A stretch of 64,000 bases of DNA. It comes from PFJX01 sp040751755. Lineage in GTDB: Bacteria; Pseudomonadota; Gammaproteobacteria; Burkholderiales; Thiobacillaceae. The DNA lies in contig JBFMHC010000040.1 of assembly GCA_040751755.1 (NCBI GenBank), forward strand, positions 124,001 to 188,000, in the 5' to 3' direction. Below are positions 24,222 to 33,754 of this stretch, piece by piece. The notes beneath the pieces are model-generated. The model was given only the letters and a program-made list of their open reading frames with translations, did no database searches and was not told where the DNA came from. Positions within the stretch are counted from its first letter, which is position 1, and each line of letters starts with the position of its first letter. A program made the position numbers and the translations under genes.

Positions 24222-25174
24222 GCGGGGACGCGGGCCACGTCACGGTCCTGCTGGACGAGGCGGTCGAGGCGCTGGCGATCCGTCCGGAGGGCGTCTACGT
24301 GGACGCTACCTTCGGCCGCGGCGGACACAGCCGCGCGATCCTCGCGCGCCTGGGCGAGCGGGGCCGCCTGATCTCCCTGGATCGCGACCCGGCCGCGCTG
24401 GCGGCGGGCGCGGCGTTGCGGGATGCGCGCTTCCACCTCGTGCATGCGGCCTTTTCCGGGCTGGACGAGGCGGTGCGGGAACAAGGTTTGGAGCAGGTCG
24501 ACGGCGTGCTGTTCGACCTGGGGGTGTCCAGCCCGCAGCTGGACGAGGCGGAGCGGGGGTTCAGCTTCCGTTTCGATGCGCCGCTGGATATGCGCATGGA
24601 TACCAGCCGCGGCATGACCGCCGCGGAATGGCTGAACCAGGCGCCGGAAGAGGAGATTGCGCGGGTTGTCCGGGACTATGGCGAAGAGCGGTTTGCTCGG
24701 CAGGTTGCAAGGGCGGTTGTCAAGGCGCGCGCCGAACGTCCGCTCGCGACGACCCGCCAGCTCGCCACGCTGGTGGCCGGCGCCGTGCGTACGCGCGAAC
24801 GCGGGCAGGACCCGGCGACGCGCACCTTTCAGGCTGTGCGGATTTTCATTAACCGCGAGCTTGAAGAGCTTGAAGCGGCGCTCCCGCAGGCGGTCGGGGT
24901 GTTGAGGCCGGGTGGGCGTCTGGTGGTGATCAGTTTTCATTCTTTGGAAGACCGGATGGTGAAGCGGTTCATGCGCGGTGAAGCGGAAGGGGAGAAGGCG
25001 CCGCCCGAGATCCCCCTGACCGCCGACGCCCTGCGTCCGGGCCGCCTGCGCCTGATCGGCAAGGCGGTGCGCCCGGGCGAGGCGGAGTGCCGCGCCAACC
25101 CGCGCGCGCGCAGCGCGGTGATGCGCGTCGCCGAGCGCACGCCCGTGGATGCGGGGGCACCATGGTCAAGGTGA
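24218..25174 (+). CDS. rsmH: 16S rRNA m4C1402 methyltransferase RsmH
   Basis: 318 residues, GTG start in a GTGA overlap with mraZ. The SAM-binding fold is seen in GVYVDATFGRGGHSRAIL and LISLDRDPAAL, with DGVLFDLGVSSPQLD and, later, VVISFHSLEDRMVKRFM, all typical of RsmH/MraW. It methylates N4 of C1402 in 16S rRNA. The 3' end overlaps ftsL by 13 bases. Length is normal. Confidence 0.97.
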   Translation: MSGDAGHVTVLLDEAVEALAIRPEGVYVDATFGRGGHSRAILARLGERGRLISLDRDPAALAAGAALRDARFHLVHAAFSGLDEAVREQGLEQVDGVLFDLGVSSPQLDEAERGFSFRFDAPLDMRMDTSRGMTAAEWLNQAPEEEIARVVRDYGEERFARQVARAVVKARAERPLATTRQLATLVAGAVRTRERGQDPATRTFQAVRIFINRELEELEAALPQAVGVLRPGGRLVVISFHSLEDRMVKRFMRGEAEGEKAPPEIPLTADALRPGRLRLIGKAVRPGEAECRANPRARSAVMRVAERTPVDAGAPWSR

Positions 25175-25434
25175 ACCTGCTCCTCACCCTGGTGCTAGTG
25201 GTCTGCGCCCTCGCCGTCGTCTCAGCGCGCCACCAGGCGCGCAAATTGTTTGTGGCCCTGCAGGCGGAGCAGGCGCACGCGCGCGAGCTCGACATCGAGT
25301 GGGGCCGCCTGCAGCTGGAGATCTCCACCTGGCTGATGCACAACCGGGTCGAGGAGGTCGCGCGCACCCGCCTGCAGATGGCGGTGCCGGACCCGCGCCG
25401 CATCTATGTCCTCGAGGGAGGGCGCCAGCCTTGA
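25162..25434 (+). CDS. ftsL: Cell division protein FtsL
   Basis: 90 residues: a short cytoplasmic start (MVKVN), one membrane segment (about 4-22, LLLTLVLVVCALAVVSA) and a periplasmic coiled coil (ARKLFVALQAEQAHARELD onward) with a C-terminal WLMHNRVEEVARTRLQM motif. This layout and its position between rsmH and ftsI define FtsL, which joins FtsB and FtsQ to activate septal synthesis by FtsW-FtsI. The ATG at 25162 is preferred over the longer frame starting at 25087, whose extra residues are basic and non-homologous. Its TGA overlaps the ftsI start (TTGA). Confidence 0.93.
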   Translation: MVKVNLLLTLVLVVCALAVVSARHQARKLFVALQAEQAHARELDIEWGRLQLEISTWLMHNRVEEVARTRLQMAVPDPRRIYVLEGGRQP

Positions 25435-27188
25435 GCCCGCCGCGCGCACGCCACTCGCAGCCGCAGGGCCACCCCCTGCTGCGCCTCGACCTGCAGCGCT
25501 GGCGCCAGCGCCTGACCCTGTCGCTGCTGTTCGCCGGCTTCGCCGCGCTGTCGGCGCGCGCGGTCTACCTGCAGGCCTGGCACGACGACTTCCTCACCGA
25601 GGAGGGCGAGAAGCGCGTGCAGCGCATCATCCCCATCCCCGCCTATCGCGGCATGATCACCGACCGGCGCGGCGAACCCCTGGCGGTGAGCACGCCGGTG
25701 GAGTCGCTGTGGGTGAACCCGCGCGAGGCCAGCGCCACGCCGCAGCAGATCCAGGCCCTCGCGAGCATCCTCGACAAGGACCCCGAGCACCTCGCGCGCG
25801 TCTTCGCCGACAAGGGCCGCGCCTTCGTCTACCTCGACCGCCTGGTGGAGCCGCACAAGGCGCAGATGGCCAAGGACCTGAACATCGCCGGCCTGCATGC
25901 CAAGCCGGAATACCGCCGCTACTACCCCGCCGGCGAGGTCACGGCCCACGTCCTCGGCGTCACCAACATCGAGGACCAGGGCCAGGAGGGGCTGGAGCTC
26001 GCCTACCAGACCTGGCTCACCGGCGAGCCCGGCGCCGAGCGCGTGATCAAGGACCGGCGCGGCAACGCGGTGGAGGTCCTGGAGCGCGTGAAGGCGCCAA
26101 AGCCCGGCCGAGACCTCGCCCTGTCGCTGAACCAGCACGTCCAGTACCTCGCCTTCCGCGCCCTCTCGGACGCCGTGGTGCAGCACCAGGCACGTGCCGG
26201 CGCCGCGGTGGTGCTGGATGCGCGCACCGGCGAGCTGCTGGCGCTCGCCAACGTGCCCAGCTTCAACCCCAACAGCCGCGCCACCTTCACCGCCGCGCGC
26301 CTGCGCAACCGCGCCGTCACGGACGTGTTCGAGCCGGGCTCGACCATGAAGCCCTTGCTGGTCGCCGCCGCGCTGGAGGCCGGCGTGGTCACCCCCAACA
26401 CCGTCATCGACACCGGCCCCGGCTGGTTCCAGGTCGGCGACAAGCGCATCACGGACGTGCACCCCAAGGGGGCCCTGACGATCTCCGACGCGATCCAGGT
26501 CTCCAGCAACGTCGCGGTGGCGAAGATCGCCCTGGAGATGCGTGGCGAGGACTACTGGCGCCTGCTCACGCGCGCCGGCATGGGGGCGCCGCCCAAGTCC
26601 GGCATGCCCGGCGAGGCGAGCGGCCGCCTGCGTCCCTTCGACACCTGGCGGCCGATCGAGAAGGCCACCATGGCCTTCGGCCACGGCATCTCGGTGAGCC
26701 TGCTGCAGATGGCCCACGCCTACACGGCCTTCGCCAACGACGGCGTCATGCCCCAGCTCACCGCCCTCAAGCGCGAGGGACAGGCGCTGGGCAACCGCGT
26801 CATGAAGCCCGAGACCGCGCGCGCCGTGCTGGCGATGATGGAACGCGTGACGCTGAACGGCGGCACCGCGCCGCAGGCCCGGGTGGTCGGCTACCGCGTC
26901 GCCGGCAAGACCGGCACCGCGCACAAGCTGGTCGGTGGCACCTATGCCCCGGACAAGTACATCAGCTCCTTCGTCGGCCTCGCCCCCGCCTCCGACCCGC
27001 GCCTGGTGGTGGCGGTGATGATCGACGAGCCGAGCGGCCGCGACTATTACGGCGGCCTGGTCGCCGCGCCGGTGTTCTCACGCGTCATGGCCGGCGCCCT
27101 GCGCTTCATGGCGGTGCCGCCGGACGCGCCCTTCGACGAGAACAGCGCGCCGCCTGGCGCCGCGCCCGTGATCCCGGAGGCGGTATGA
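25431..27188 (+). CDS. ftsI: Septal transpeptidase FtsI (PBP3)
   Basis: 585 residues, TTG start overlapping the ftsL stop, with GGGAGG about 10 bases upstream. One N-terminal membrane segment (about 24-44) precedes a pedestal domain (RIIPIPAYRGMITDRRGEPL) and the penicillin-binding transpeptidase domain with S304-T-M-K307 (SxxK), S358-S-N360 (SxN) and K493-T-G495 (KTG). It cross-links septal peptidoglycan with FtsW. Length is close to E. coli FtsI (588). The ATGA overlap couples it to murE. Confidence 0.97.
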   Translation: MSPPRARHSQPQGHPLLRLDLQRWRQRLTLSLLFAGFAALSARAVYLQAWHDDFLTEEGEKRVQRIIPIPAYRGMITDRRGEPLAVSTPVESLWVNPREASATPQQIQALASILDKDPEHLARVFADKGRAFVYLDRLVEPHKAQMAKDLNIAGLHAKPEYRRYYPAGEVTAHVLGVTNIEDQGQEGLELAYQTWLTGEPGAERVIKDRRGNAVEVLERVKAPKPGRDLALSLNQHVQYLAFRALSDAVVQHQARAGAAVVLDARTGELLALANVPSFNPNSRATFTAARLRNRAVTDVFEPGSTMKPLLVAAALEAGVVTPNTVIDTGPGWFQVGDKRITDVHPKGALTISDAIQVSSNVAVAKIALEMRGEDYWRLLTRAGMGAPPKSGMPGEASGRLRPFDTWRPIEKATMAFGHGISVSLLQMAHAYTAFANDGVMPQLTALKREGQALGNRVMKPETARAVLAMMERVTLNGGTAPQARVVGYRVAGKTGTAHKLVGGTYAPDKYISSFVGLAPASDPRLVVAVMIDEPSGRDYYGGLVAAPVFSRVMAGALRFMAVPPDAPFDENSAPPGAAPVIPEAV

Positions 27189-28639
27189 GCGAGACCGAAA
27201 CCGTGAACGAGCTGCGCCGCCTCGCCCCCGCCGCCCAGGGCATGACCGCCGACAGCCGGCGCGTCGGCCGCGGCGACGTGTTCCTCGCCTACCCCGGCGG
27301 TGTGCATGACGGGCGCGGCCACATCGCCGGCGCGATCCACGCCGGTGCCGCCGCCATCGCCTGGGAGCCGGAGGGTTTCTCCTGGGACCCGGCCTGGACG
27401 GTGCCGCACCTGCCGGTGGCCGGCCTCAAGGCGCGCGCCGCCGGCCTCGCCGCCGCCTGGCACGGCGAGCCCTCCAAGGCCCTGTGGATGACCGGCATCA
27501 CCGGCACCAACGGCAAGACCTCGATCTCGCACTGGCTCGCGCAGGCCTTCACCCACCTGGGCCGCCGCACCGCCGCGGTGGGCACCCTGGGCAACGGCTT
27601 CCCCGGCGAGATGGCCGGCGCCACCCACACCACGCCGGACGCCGTCACCCTGCAGGGCCTGCTCGCGCAGTACCGCGACGCCGGCGCCGCCGGCGTGGCC
27701 ATGGAGGTCTCCTCGCACGGCCTCGACCAGGGCCGCGTCGCCGAGGTGGCCTTCGACGTGGCGGTGCTCACCAACCTGTCGCGCGACCACCTCGACTACC
27801 ACGGCAGCATGGAGGCCTATGCCGCCGCCAAGGCGCGCCTGTTCCACTGGCCCGGCCTCAAGGCCGCCGTGGTCAACGCCGACGACGACCTGGGCGCCGC
27901 GCTCATGCACCAGGTCAAGGACGCGCGCGTCATCAGCTACGGGCTCAAGGCCGGCGACCTGCGCGCCGACCTGCAGGCGGACCGCCTCGGCCTGCGCCTG
28001 GAGATCGTCTCCCCGTGGGGCGGCGGCCACCTGGAAAGCCCCCTGCTCGGCGCCTTCAACGGCTACAACCTGCTCGCCGCCCTGGGGGCCCTGCTCGCCG
28101 CCGACATCCCCATGGCCGACGCCCTCGCCGCCCTCGCGACGGTGCGTGCCGCCGCCGGGCGCATGCAGACGGTGGAGGGCTTCCCCGGCGCGCCGACCGT
28201 GATCGTCGACTTCGCCCACACCCCGGACGCCCTCGAGAAGGTGCTGGCCGCACTGCGGCCACTCACCCGGGGCCGCCTGGTCTGCGTGTTCGGCTGTGGC
28301 GGCGGGCGCGACACCGGCAAGCGCCCGCTCATGGGCGCGGCGGTGGCGGCCGGCGCCGACCGGGCGGTGGTCACCAGCGACAACCCGCGCAACGAGGACC
28401 CGGCCCACATCGTGCGGGACATCCTCGCCGGCATGCCTGCGGGGGAGAACGCCAACCACAGCGTGATCCTCGACCGGCGCGAGGCCATCCAGACGGCGAT
28501 CCGCGACGCGGGCGCCGAAGACATCGTTCTCCTCGCCGGCAAGGGCCACGAGGACTATCAGGAGATCCAAGGCGTGAAACGTCCCTTCTCGGACCTGGCC
28601 GAGGCCCAGGCCGCCCTGGCGCAATGGAGGCCGGCATGA
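27185..28639 (+). CDS. murE: UDP-MurNAc-tripeptide synthetase (meso-DAP-adding)
   Basis: 484 residues. ATP loop TGITGTNGKTSISHW near residue 100-114, THTTPDAVTLQ for the UDP-MurNAc dipeptide, VSSHGLDQGRV, and DNPRNEDP near residue 400; the DNPR motif indicates use of meso-diaminopimelate rather than lysine. It adds the third residue to the peptide stem. ATGA overlaps join it to ftsI upstream and murF downstream. The stem-peptide chemistry is as expected for a Gram-negative cell. Confidence 0.96.
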   Translation: MSETETVNELRRLAPAAQGMTADSRRVGRGDVFLAYPGGVHDGRGHIAGAIHAGAAAIAWEPEGFSWDPAWTVPHLPVAGLKARAAGLAAAWHGEPSKALWMTGITGTNGKTSISHWLAQAFTHLGRRTAAVGTLGNGFPGEMAGATHTTPDAVTLQGLLAQYRDAGAAGVAMEVSSHGLDQGRVAEVAFDVAVLTNLSRDHLDYHGSMEAYAAAKARLFHWPGLKAAVVNADDDLGAALMHQVKDARVISYGLKAGDLRADLQADRLGLRLEIVSPWGGGHLESPLLGAFNGYNLLAALGALLAADIPMADALAALATVRAAAGRMQTVEGFPGAPTVIVDFAHTPDALEKVLAALRPLTRGRLVCVFGCGGGRDTGKRPLMGAAVAAGADRAVVTSDNPRNEDPAHIVRDILAGMPAGENANHSVILDRREAIQTAIRDAGAEDIVLLAGKGHEDYQEIQGVKRPFSDLAEAQAALAQWRPA

Positions 28640-30003
28640 ACCTGCACGAAGCCGCCCAGGCCATCGGCGCCACCGCGGCCGGCGCGGACGTCGCCTTCAC
28701 GCGCGTCGAGACCGACACGCGCAGGCTCACCCCCGGCTGCCTGTTCGTCGCCCTGCGCGGCGCCAACTTCGACGGCCACGCCTTCGCCGCCAAGGCCCTG
28801 GCGCAGGGCGCGGCGGCGGTGATGGTGGCGGCGGACGCCGGCCTCGACCTCGACCTCGCCCCCGCCATCGTCGTCGACGACACCCGCCTGGCGCTCGGCC
28901 GGCTCGCCGCCTGGCACCGCAGCCGCATGCCCGCGCGGCTCGCCGCCATCACCGGCAGCAACGGCAAGACCACGGTGAAGGAGATGCTCGCGGCGATCTG
29001 CGCCGCCGAGGCCAGTGAGTCGGCGGTGCTGGCGACGCAGGGCAACCTCAACAACGACATCGGCATGCCGCTGACCCTGCTGGGCCTGACCCCCGAACAC
29101 CGTTACGCGGTGATCGAGATGGGCATGAACCACCCCGGCGAGCTGGCCTACCTGACCGCGCTGGCGCGCCCCGACGTGGCCCTGGTGAACAACGCCCTGC
29201 GCGCCCACCTGGAGGGCCTGGGCAGCGTCGAGGCGGTGGCGCGCGCGAAGGGCGAGATCTACGCCGGCCTGCGCGAGGACGGCATCGCCATCGTCAACCT
29301 GGACGACCCGCACGCCGGCCTGTGGCGCGGCCTGAACCAGGGCCGCACGATTCTCGGCTTCGGCTTCGACCCGCATGCCGACGTGCGCATCGACCCGGCG
29401 CAGGATGACACCCTGCGCCTGCACACCGCGCACGGCATGATCGAGACCGAACTGCAGGTGCCGGGCGAGCACAACCGCCGCAACGCCGCCGCCGCCGCCG
29501 CCGCCGCCCTGGCGCTGGGCATCGCGCCGGCCGCCATCGCGCGCGGCCTCGCCGCCTACAGCGGCACCAAGGGCCGCCTGCAGCCCCACGCCTGCCTGAT
29601 GGGCGCAACCTTGATCGACGACACCTACAACGCCAACCCCGACTCCGTGCTGGCCGCCATCGGCGTGCTCGCCGCGCGTCCCGGCACGCGCATCCTGGTG
29701 CTGGGTGACATGGGCGAACTGGGCCCGGACGCCGCCGCCCTGCACCGCGAGGTGGGCGAGAAGGCAAAGGCCGCGGGCATCGACCGCCTGCTCTGCCTGG
29801 GCGAGCTGTCGGTCAACACCGTGCAGGGATTCGGCGAGGGGGCGACGCCCACCGCCGCCATGCACTTCGAGCGCATCGAGGAACTCCTGGCCGAGATCGA
29901 GCAGGCCCTGGGGCCGGAGGTCACCGTGCTGGTGAAGGGTTCCCGCTTCATGCAGATGGAACGGGTCGTGAAATCTTTCCAGGAGGCGCACGTATGCTCC
30001 TGA
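28636..30003 (+). CDS. murF: UDP-MurNAc-pentapeptide synthetase
   Basis: 455 residues. It carries DTRRLTPGCLFVALRG at the N-terminus, the ATP loop ITGSNGKTTVKEML near residue 105-118, TQGNLNNDIGMPLTLL, and DDTYNANPDSV near residue 330, all standard for MurF. It adds D-alanyl-D-alanine to the UDP-MurNAc tripeptide, the last cytoplasmic step of precursor synthesis. Start and stop overlap those of murE (ATGA) and mraY (10 bases). Confidence 0.97.
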   Translation: MNLHEAAQAIGATAAGADVAFTRVETDTRRLTPGCLFVALRGANFDGHAFAAKALAQGAAAVMVAADAGLDLDLAPAIVVDDTRLALGRLAAWHRSRMPARLAAITGSNGKTTVKEMLAAICAAEASESAVLATQGNLNNDIGMPLTLLGLTPEHRYAVIEMGMNHPGELAYLTALARPDVALVNNALRAHLEGLGSVEAVARAKGEIYAGLREDGIAIVNLDDPHAGLWRGLNQGRTILGFGFDPHADVRIDPAQDDTLRLHTAHGMIETELQVPGEHNRRNAAAAAAAALALGIAPAAIARGLAAYSGTKGRLQPHACLMGATLIDDTYNANPDSVLAAIGVLAARPGTRILVLGDMGELGPDAAALHREVGEKAKAAGIDRLLCLGELSVNTVQGFGEGATPTAAMHFERIEELLAEIEQALGPEVTVLVKGSRFMQMERVVKSFQEAHVCS

Positions 30004-31079
30004 TGCTCGCGCAGTGGATCGGCCACGACATCCGCCTGTTCAACGTCTTCAACTACATCACCCTGCGCGCGGTGCTGGCGGCGCTCACCGCCCTGGTCAT
30101 CTCCTTCGTGCTGGGGCCGTGGATGATCCGCAAGCTGACCGAGCTGAAGGTCGGCCAGCCGGTGCGCGACGATGGCCCGCAGACCCATCTGGTGAAGGCC
30201 GGCACGCCGACCATGGGCGGCGCCCTCATCCTCTCCTCCATCGCCGTCACCACCCTCTTGTGGGCGGACCTCTCCAACCGCTACGTGTGGATCTCGCTGC
30301 TCACCCTGGTGGGCTTCGGCGCCATCGGCTGGGTGGACGACTGGCGCAAGGTGGTGGAGAAGAACCCCAAGGGCCTCGCCTCGCGCTGGAAGTACTTCTG
30401 GCAGTCGGTAATCGCCATCCTGATCGCCGCCTGGCTGGCCTGGTCGGCGCACCTGCCGGCGCAGACCGAGCTGATCGTGCCCTTCTTCAAGCAGATCGTC
30501 ATGCCGCTGGGCGTGGCGGGCTTCGTGGTGCTGGCCTACTTCGTCATCGTCGGCAGCAGCAACGCGGTGAACCTCACCGACGGCGCCGACGGCCTGGCGA
30601 TCCTGCCGACGGTGATGGTCTCCGGAGCGCTGGCGGTGTTCGCCTACGTCGCCGGCCACGCCGTGTTCTCCAAGTACCTGGGCCTGCCGCACATCCCCGG
30701 CGCCGGCGAGCTGGTGATCTTCTGCGCCGCCATGGTCGGCGCGGGCCTGGCCTTCCTGTGGTTCAACGCCTACCCGGCCGAGGTGTTCATGGGCGACGTC
30801 GGCGCCCTCGCCCTGGGCGCCGCCCTCGGCGTGGTGGCGGTGATCGTGCGCCAGGAGATCGTGCTGTTCATCATGGGCGGCGTGTTCGTCGCCGAGGCGG
30901 TCTCGGTGATGGTGCAGGTCGGCTCGTTCAAGTTGCGCGGCAAGCGCGTGTTCCTCATGGCCCCCATCCACCACCACTTCGAGAAGAAGGGGTGGAAGGA
31001 GACGCAGGTGGTCGTGCGTTTCTGGATCATCAGCATGATGTTGGTGCTGGTGGGCCTGGCCTCCCTGAAGCTGAGGTGA
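29994..31079 (+). CDS. mraY: Phospho-MurNAc-pentapeptide transferase MraY
   Basis: 361 residues with about ten membrane segments. Signature motifs: TPTMGGALIL (about 63-72), the DDWRKV motif after FGAIGWV, the NLTDGADGLAILP region near residue 190, and MAPIHHHFEKKGWKE near the C-terminus. It transfers phospho-MurNAc-pentapeptide to undecaprenyl phosphate, forming lipid I at the inner membrane. AGGAGG lies 8 bases upstream. Only 4 bases separate it from murD. Confidence 0.97.
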   Translation: MLLMLAQWIGHDIRLFNVFNYITLRAVLAALTALVISFVLGPWMIRKLTELKVGQPVRDDGPQTHLVKAGTPTMGGALILSSIAVTTLLWADLSNRYVWISLLTLVGFGAIGWVDDWRKVVEKNPKGLASRWKYFWQSVIAILIAAWLAWSAHLPAQTELIVPFFKQIVMPLGVAGFVVLAYFVIVGSSNAVNLTDGADGLAILPTVMVSGALAVFAYVAGHAVFSKYLGLPHIPGAGELVIFCAAMVGAGLAFLWFNAYPAEVFMGDVGALALGAALGVVAVIVRQEIVLFIMGGVFVAEAVSVMVQVGSFKLRGKRVFLMAPIHHHFEKKGWKETQVVVRFWIISMMLVLVGLASLKLR

Positions 31080-31083
31080 CGCG

Positions 31084-32604
31084 ATGACGCGCGCGGGCTC
31101 CAACTACGCTGGCATCAAGGCCCTGGTGGTCGGCCTCGGCGACACCGGCGCGTCCTGCGTGCGCTGGCTGATCGAGCACGACGCGACGGTACGCGGCACC
31201 GACACGCGCGCCGAGCCGCCGCACGCGCAGCACCTGCGCGAGGCCTTCCCGGAGGTGGCGCTGAGCCTGGGCGGCTTCGACGCGGCGGACTTCGCCTGGG
31301 CCGACCTGATCGTCGCCAGCCCCGGCGTGCCGCTCGCCACCCCCGAGATCCAGGCGGCGCTCGCGCAGGGCAAGGACGTGGTGGGCGACGTGGAGCTGTT
31401 CGCGCGCGCGGTCCGCGGCTCGCACGCCAGGGTCATCGCCATCACCGGCTCCAACGGCAAGAGCACGGTCACCGCCCTGACCGGCCACCTGTGCGCCGCC
31501 TACGGGCGCGACACCGTGGTGGCCGGCAACATCGGCCTGCCGGTGCTGGAGGCGCTGGACGAGCGCGAGGCCAGCGGCAAGGACCCGGACGTGTGGGTGC
31601 TGGAGCTGTCCAGCTTCCAGCTCGAAACCACCGCCAGCCTGGAGGCGGACGCGGCCACGGTGCTGAACATCTCGCAGGACCACATGGACCGCTACGCGGG
31701 CCTGGACGACTACGCCGCCGCGAAGGCGCGCATCTTCGGCGTGGAGACCGTCATGGGCCGCGCCAAGCCCTCGTGCATCCAGGTGTTGAACCGCGACGAC
31801 CCCATGGTCATGGCCATGGCGCGCCCCGGCCACACACAGTGGAGCTTCGGCATCGACCTGGAATGCGCGCCGCCGGAAAACCTGCCGATCGGCCATTTCT
31901 GCCTCATGCACCAGAAGGACCGGCTGTGGATGGCGGAGGCCGGCCAGGGCCTGCTGCCGGTGGACAAGCTCACCATCGCCGGCCTACACAACGCCGCCAA
32001 CGCCATGGCCGCGCTGGCCCTGTGCCGCGCCATCGGCCTCGACTACGACGGCCTGATCCCCGCCCTCAAGACCTTCGAGGGCCTGCCGCACCGCGTGCAG
32101 AAGGTGGCCGAGCTGGCCGGGCGCAGCTTCTACGACGACTCCAAGGGCACCAACGTCGGCGCCACGGTGGCCGCGCTCAAGGGCTTCACCGTGCCGGTGG
32201 TGCTGATCGCCGGCGGCGACGGCAAGGGCCAGGACTTCTCGCCCATGCGCGAGGCCGTGGGCAAGGTGCGCGCGGTGGTGCAGATCGGCCGCGACGGCCC
32301 GCAGGTCGAGGCGGCGATCGCCGGCGCCTGCCCGGTGCTGCGCGCCGAGACCATGGAGGCGGCGGTGACCCAGGCCTACGCCCTGTCGCAGCCGGGCGAC
32401 GCGATCCTGCTCTCCCCCGCCTGCGCGAGCTGGGACATGTTCCGCAACTACGCGCACCGCGCCGAGGTCTTCGTCGCCGCGGTGGAGACGCTGATGGCAC
32501 GCCACCAGGAGCGCCGCCTGCGCGACCGGCGCAAGCTCGCCACCCTCAACCACGTGCCGGAGCGCCGCCAGGGCGAACGCCGGAGGGGCGGCCATGTTTC
32601 ATAA
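31084..32604 (+). CDS. murD: UDP-MurNAc-alanine--D-glutamate ligase, with C-terminal basic tail
   Basis: 506 residues, longer than E. coli MurD (438). N-terminal Rossmann part LVVGLGDTGASCVRWL; ATP loop AITGSNGKSTVTALTG near 121-136; VLELSSFQLETTASL; YDDSKGTNVGATVAAL; LSPACASWDMFRNYAHR near the end. It adds D-glutamate to UDP-MurNAc-L-alanine. The last 30 or so residues (RHQERRLRDRRKLATL to RRGGHVS) are rich in arginine and lie beyond the normal end of the family; they also run into the ftsW start by 11 bases. The core assignment is firm; the tail is of unknown use. Confidence 0.96.
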   Translation: MTRAGSNYAGIKALVVGLGDTGASCVRWLIEHDATVRGTDTRAEPPHAQHLREAFPEVALSLGGFDAADFAWADLIVASPGVPLATPEIQAALAQGKDVVGDVELFARAVRGSHARVIAITGSNGKSTVTALTGHLCAAYGRDTVVAGNIGLPVLEALDEREASGKDPDVWVLELSSFQLETTASLEADAATVLNISQDHMDRYAGLDDYAAAKARIFGVETVMGRAKPSCIQVLNRDDPMVMAMARPGHTQWSFGIDLECAPPENLPIGHFCLMHQKDRLWMAEAGQGLLPVDKLTIAGLHNAANAMAALALCRAIGLDYDGLIPALKTFEGLPHRVQKVAELAGRSFYDDSKGTNVGATVAALKGFTVPVVLIAGGDGKGQDFSPMREAVGKVRAVVQIGRDGPQVEAAIAGACPVLRAETMEAAVTQAYALSQPGDAILLSPACASWDMFRNYAHRAEVFVAAVETLMARHQERRLRDRRKLATLNHVPERRQGERRRGGHVS

Positions 32605-33754
32605 CGCGGCCCTCAAGCGTACCGCCCTCAACCCCTACGACTGGGGCCTGGTGTTCGCCGCCCTGGCGCTGCTCGCCATCGGCCTGGTGATGGTCTATTC
32701 CGCCTCCATCGCCATCGCCGAGGCGAAGAGCGTCGACCAGCGCGCCAGCTTCTATCTGGTGCGCCACGCCATGTACCTGGTGATCGGCCTGGGCGTGGGC
32801 TACGCGGCGTTCCAGATCCCCACGCCGGTCTGGCAGAAGCTTGCCCCCGGCCTGTTCATCACCGCCGCGGTGTTCCTGGTGCTGGTGCTGATCCCCTTCA
32901 TCGGCAAGGAGGTCTATGGCGCGCGGCGCTGGATCCCGCTCGGCCCGCTCGGCAACTTCCAGCCCTCGGAGCTGATGAAGTTCGCCACCATCCTCTATGC
33001 CGCCGACTACACGGTGCGCAAGGCCGCGTTCATGAAGGACCTGAAGCGAGGCTTCCTGCCCATGTTCCTGGCGATGGCCGGCCTGGGCGGCCTGCTCCTG
33101 CTGGAGCCCGACTTCGGCGCCTTCGTGGTGATCGTCAGCATCGCCCTGGCGATCCTGTTCCTGGGCGGCTTCAACGCCAAGCTGTTCTTCGGCCTGACCC
33201 TGCTGCTCGGCATCAGCTTCGTGCTCATGATCGTCACCTCGGAATACCGCTACGAGCGCGTCCTCGGCTACCTCGACCCCTGGAAGGACCCCTACGGCTC
33301 CGGCTACCAGCTCACCCACGCCCTGATCGCCCTCGGGCGCGGCGAGTTCACCGGCGTCGGCCTGGGCGACAGCATCGAGAAGCTGTTCTACCTGCCCGAG
33401 GCCTACACCGACTTCCTGCTCGCGGTGATCGGCGAGGAACTGGGCCTGTTCGGCGTGATCGCCGTGATCCTGCTGTTCGCCTGGCTGACCTGGCGCGCCT
33501 TCTCGATCGGCTGGCAGGCCAGCCTGATGGAACGCAACTTCCAGGCCCTCGCAGCGCAGGGCGTGGGCGTCTGGCTGGGCGTGCAGTCCTTCATCAACAT
33601 GGGCGTGAACCTCGGCCTCCTGCCCACCAAGGGCCTCACCCTGCCGCTCATGAGCTACGGCGGCTCCGGCATCGTCGCCAACTGCCTGGCGCTGGCCCTG
33701 CTGCTGCGCATCGACCATGAAAATCGTTGCCTCATGCGAGGGAAGCGCACATGA
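32594..33754 (+). CDS. ftsW: Septal peptidoglycan polymerase FtsW
   Basis: 386 residues with ten probable membrane segments and SEDS-family motifs: VYSASIAIAEAKS near the start, ARRWIPLGPLGNFQPSELMK at about 113-132, GYQLTHALIALGRGEFTGVG, LPEAYTDFLLAVIGEELG, and MSYGGSGIVANCLALALLLR near the end. It polymerises septal glycan from lipid II with FtsI. The C-terminal residues DHENRCLMRGKRT are cytoplasmic and normal for the family. The stop codon lies in an ATGA that also starts a 37-codon ORF created by a local duplication. Confidence 0.96.
   Translation: MFHNAALKRTALNPYDWGLVFAALALLAIGLVMVYSASIAIAEAKSVDQRASFYLVRHAMYLVIGLGVGYAAFQIPTPVWQKLAPGLFITAAVFLVLVLIPFIGKEVYGARRWIPLGPLGNFQPSELMKFATILYAADYTVRKAAFMKDLKRGFLPMFLAMAGLGGLLLLEPDFGAFVVIVSIALAILFLGGFNAKLFFGLTLLLGISFVLMIVTSEYRYERVLGYLDPWKDPYGSGYQLTHALIALGRGEFTGVGLGDSIEKLFYLPEAYTDFLLAVIGEELGLFGVIAVILLFAWLTWRAFSIGWQASLMERNFQALAAQGVGVWLGVQSFINMGVNLGLLPTKGLTLPLMSYGGSGIVANCLALALLLRIDHENRCLMRGKRT
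33721..33754 (+). repeat. Direct repeat copy 1 (3' end of ftsW)
   Basis: 34 bases that match 33831-33864 at 30 positions. The copy holds the last codons of ftsW, a GAGGGAAG-type ribosome site and an ATGA. It is the upstream copy of a 110-base-spaced duplication. Confidence 0.85.
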
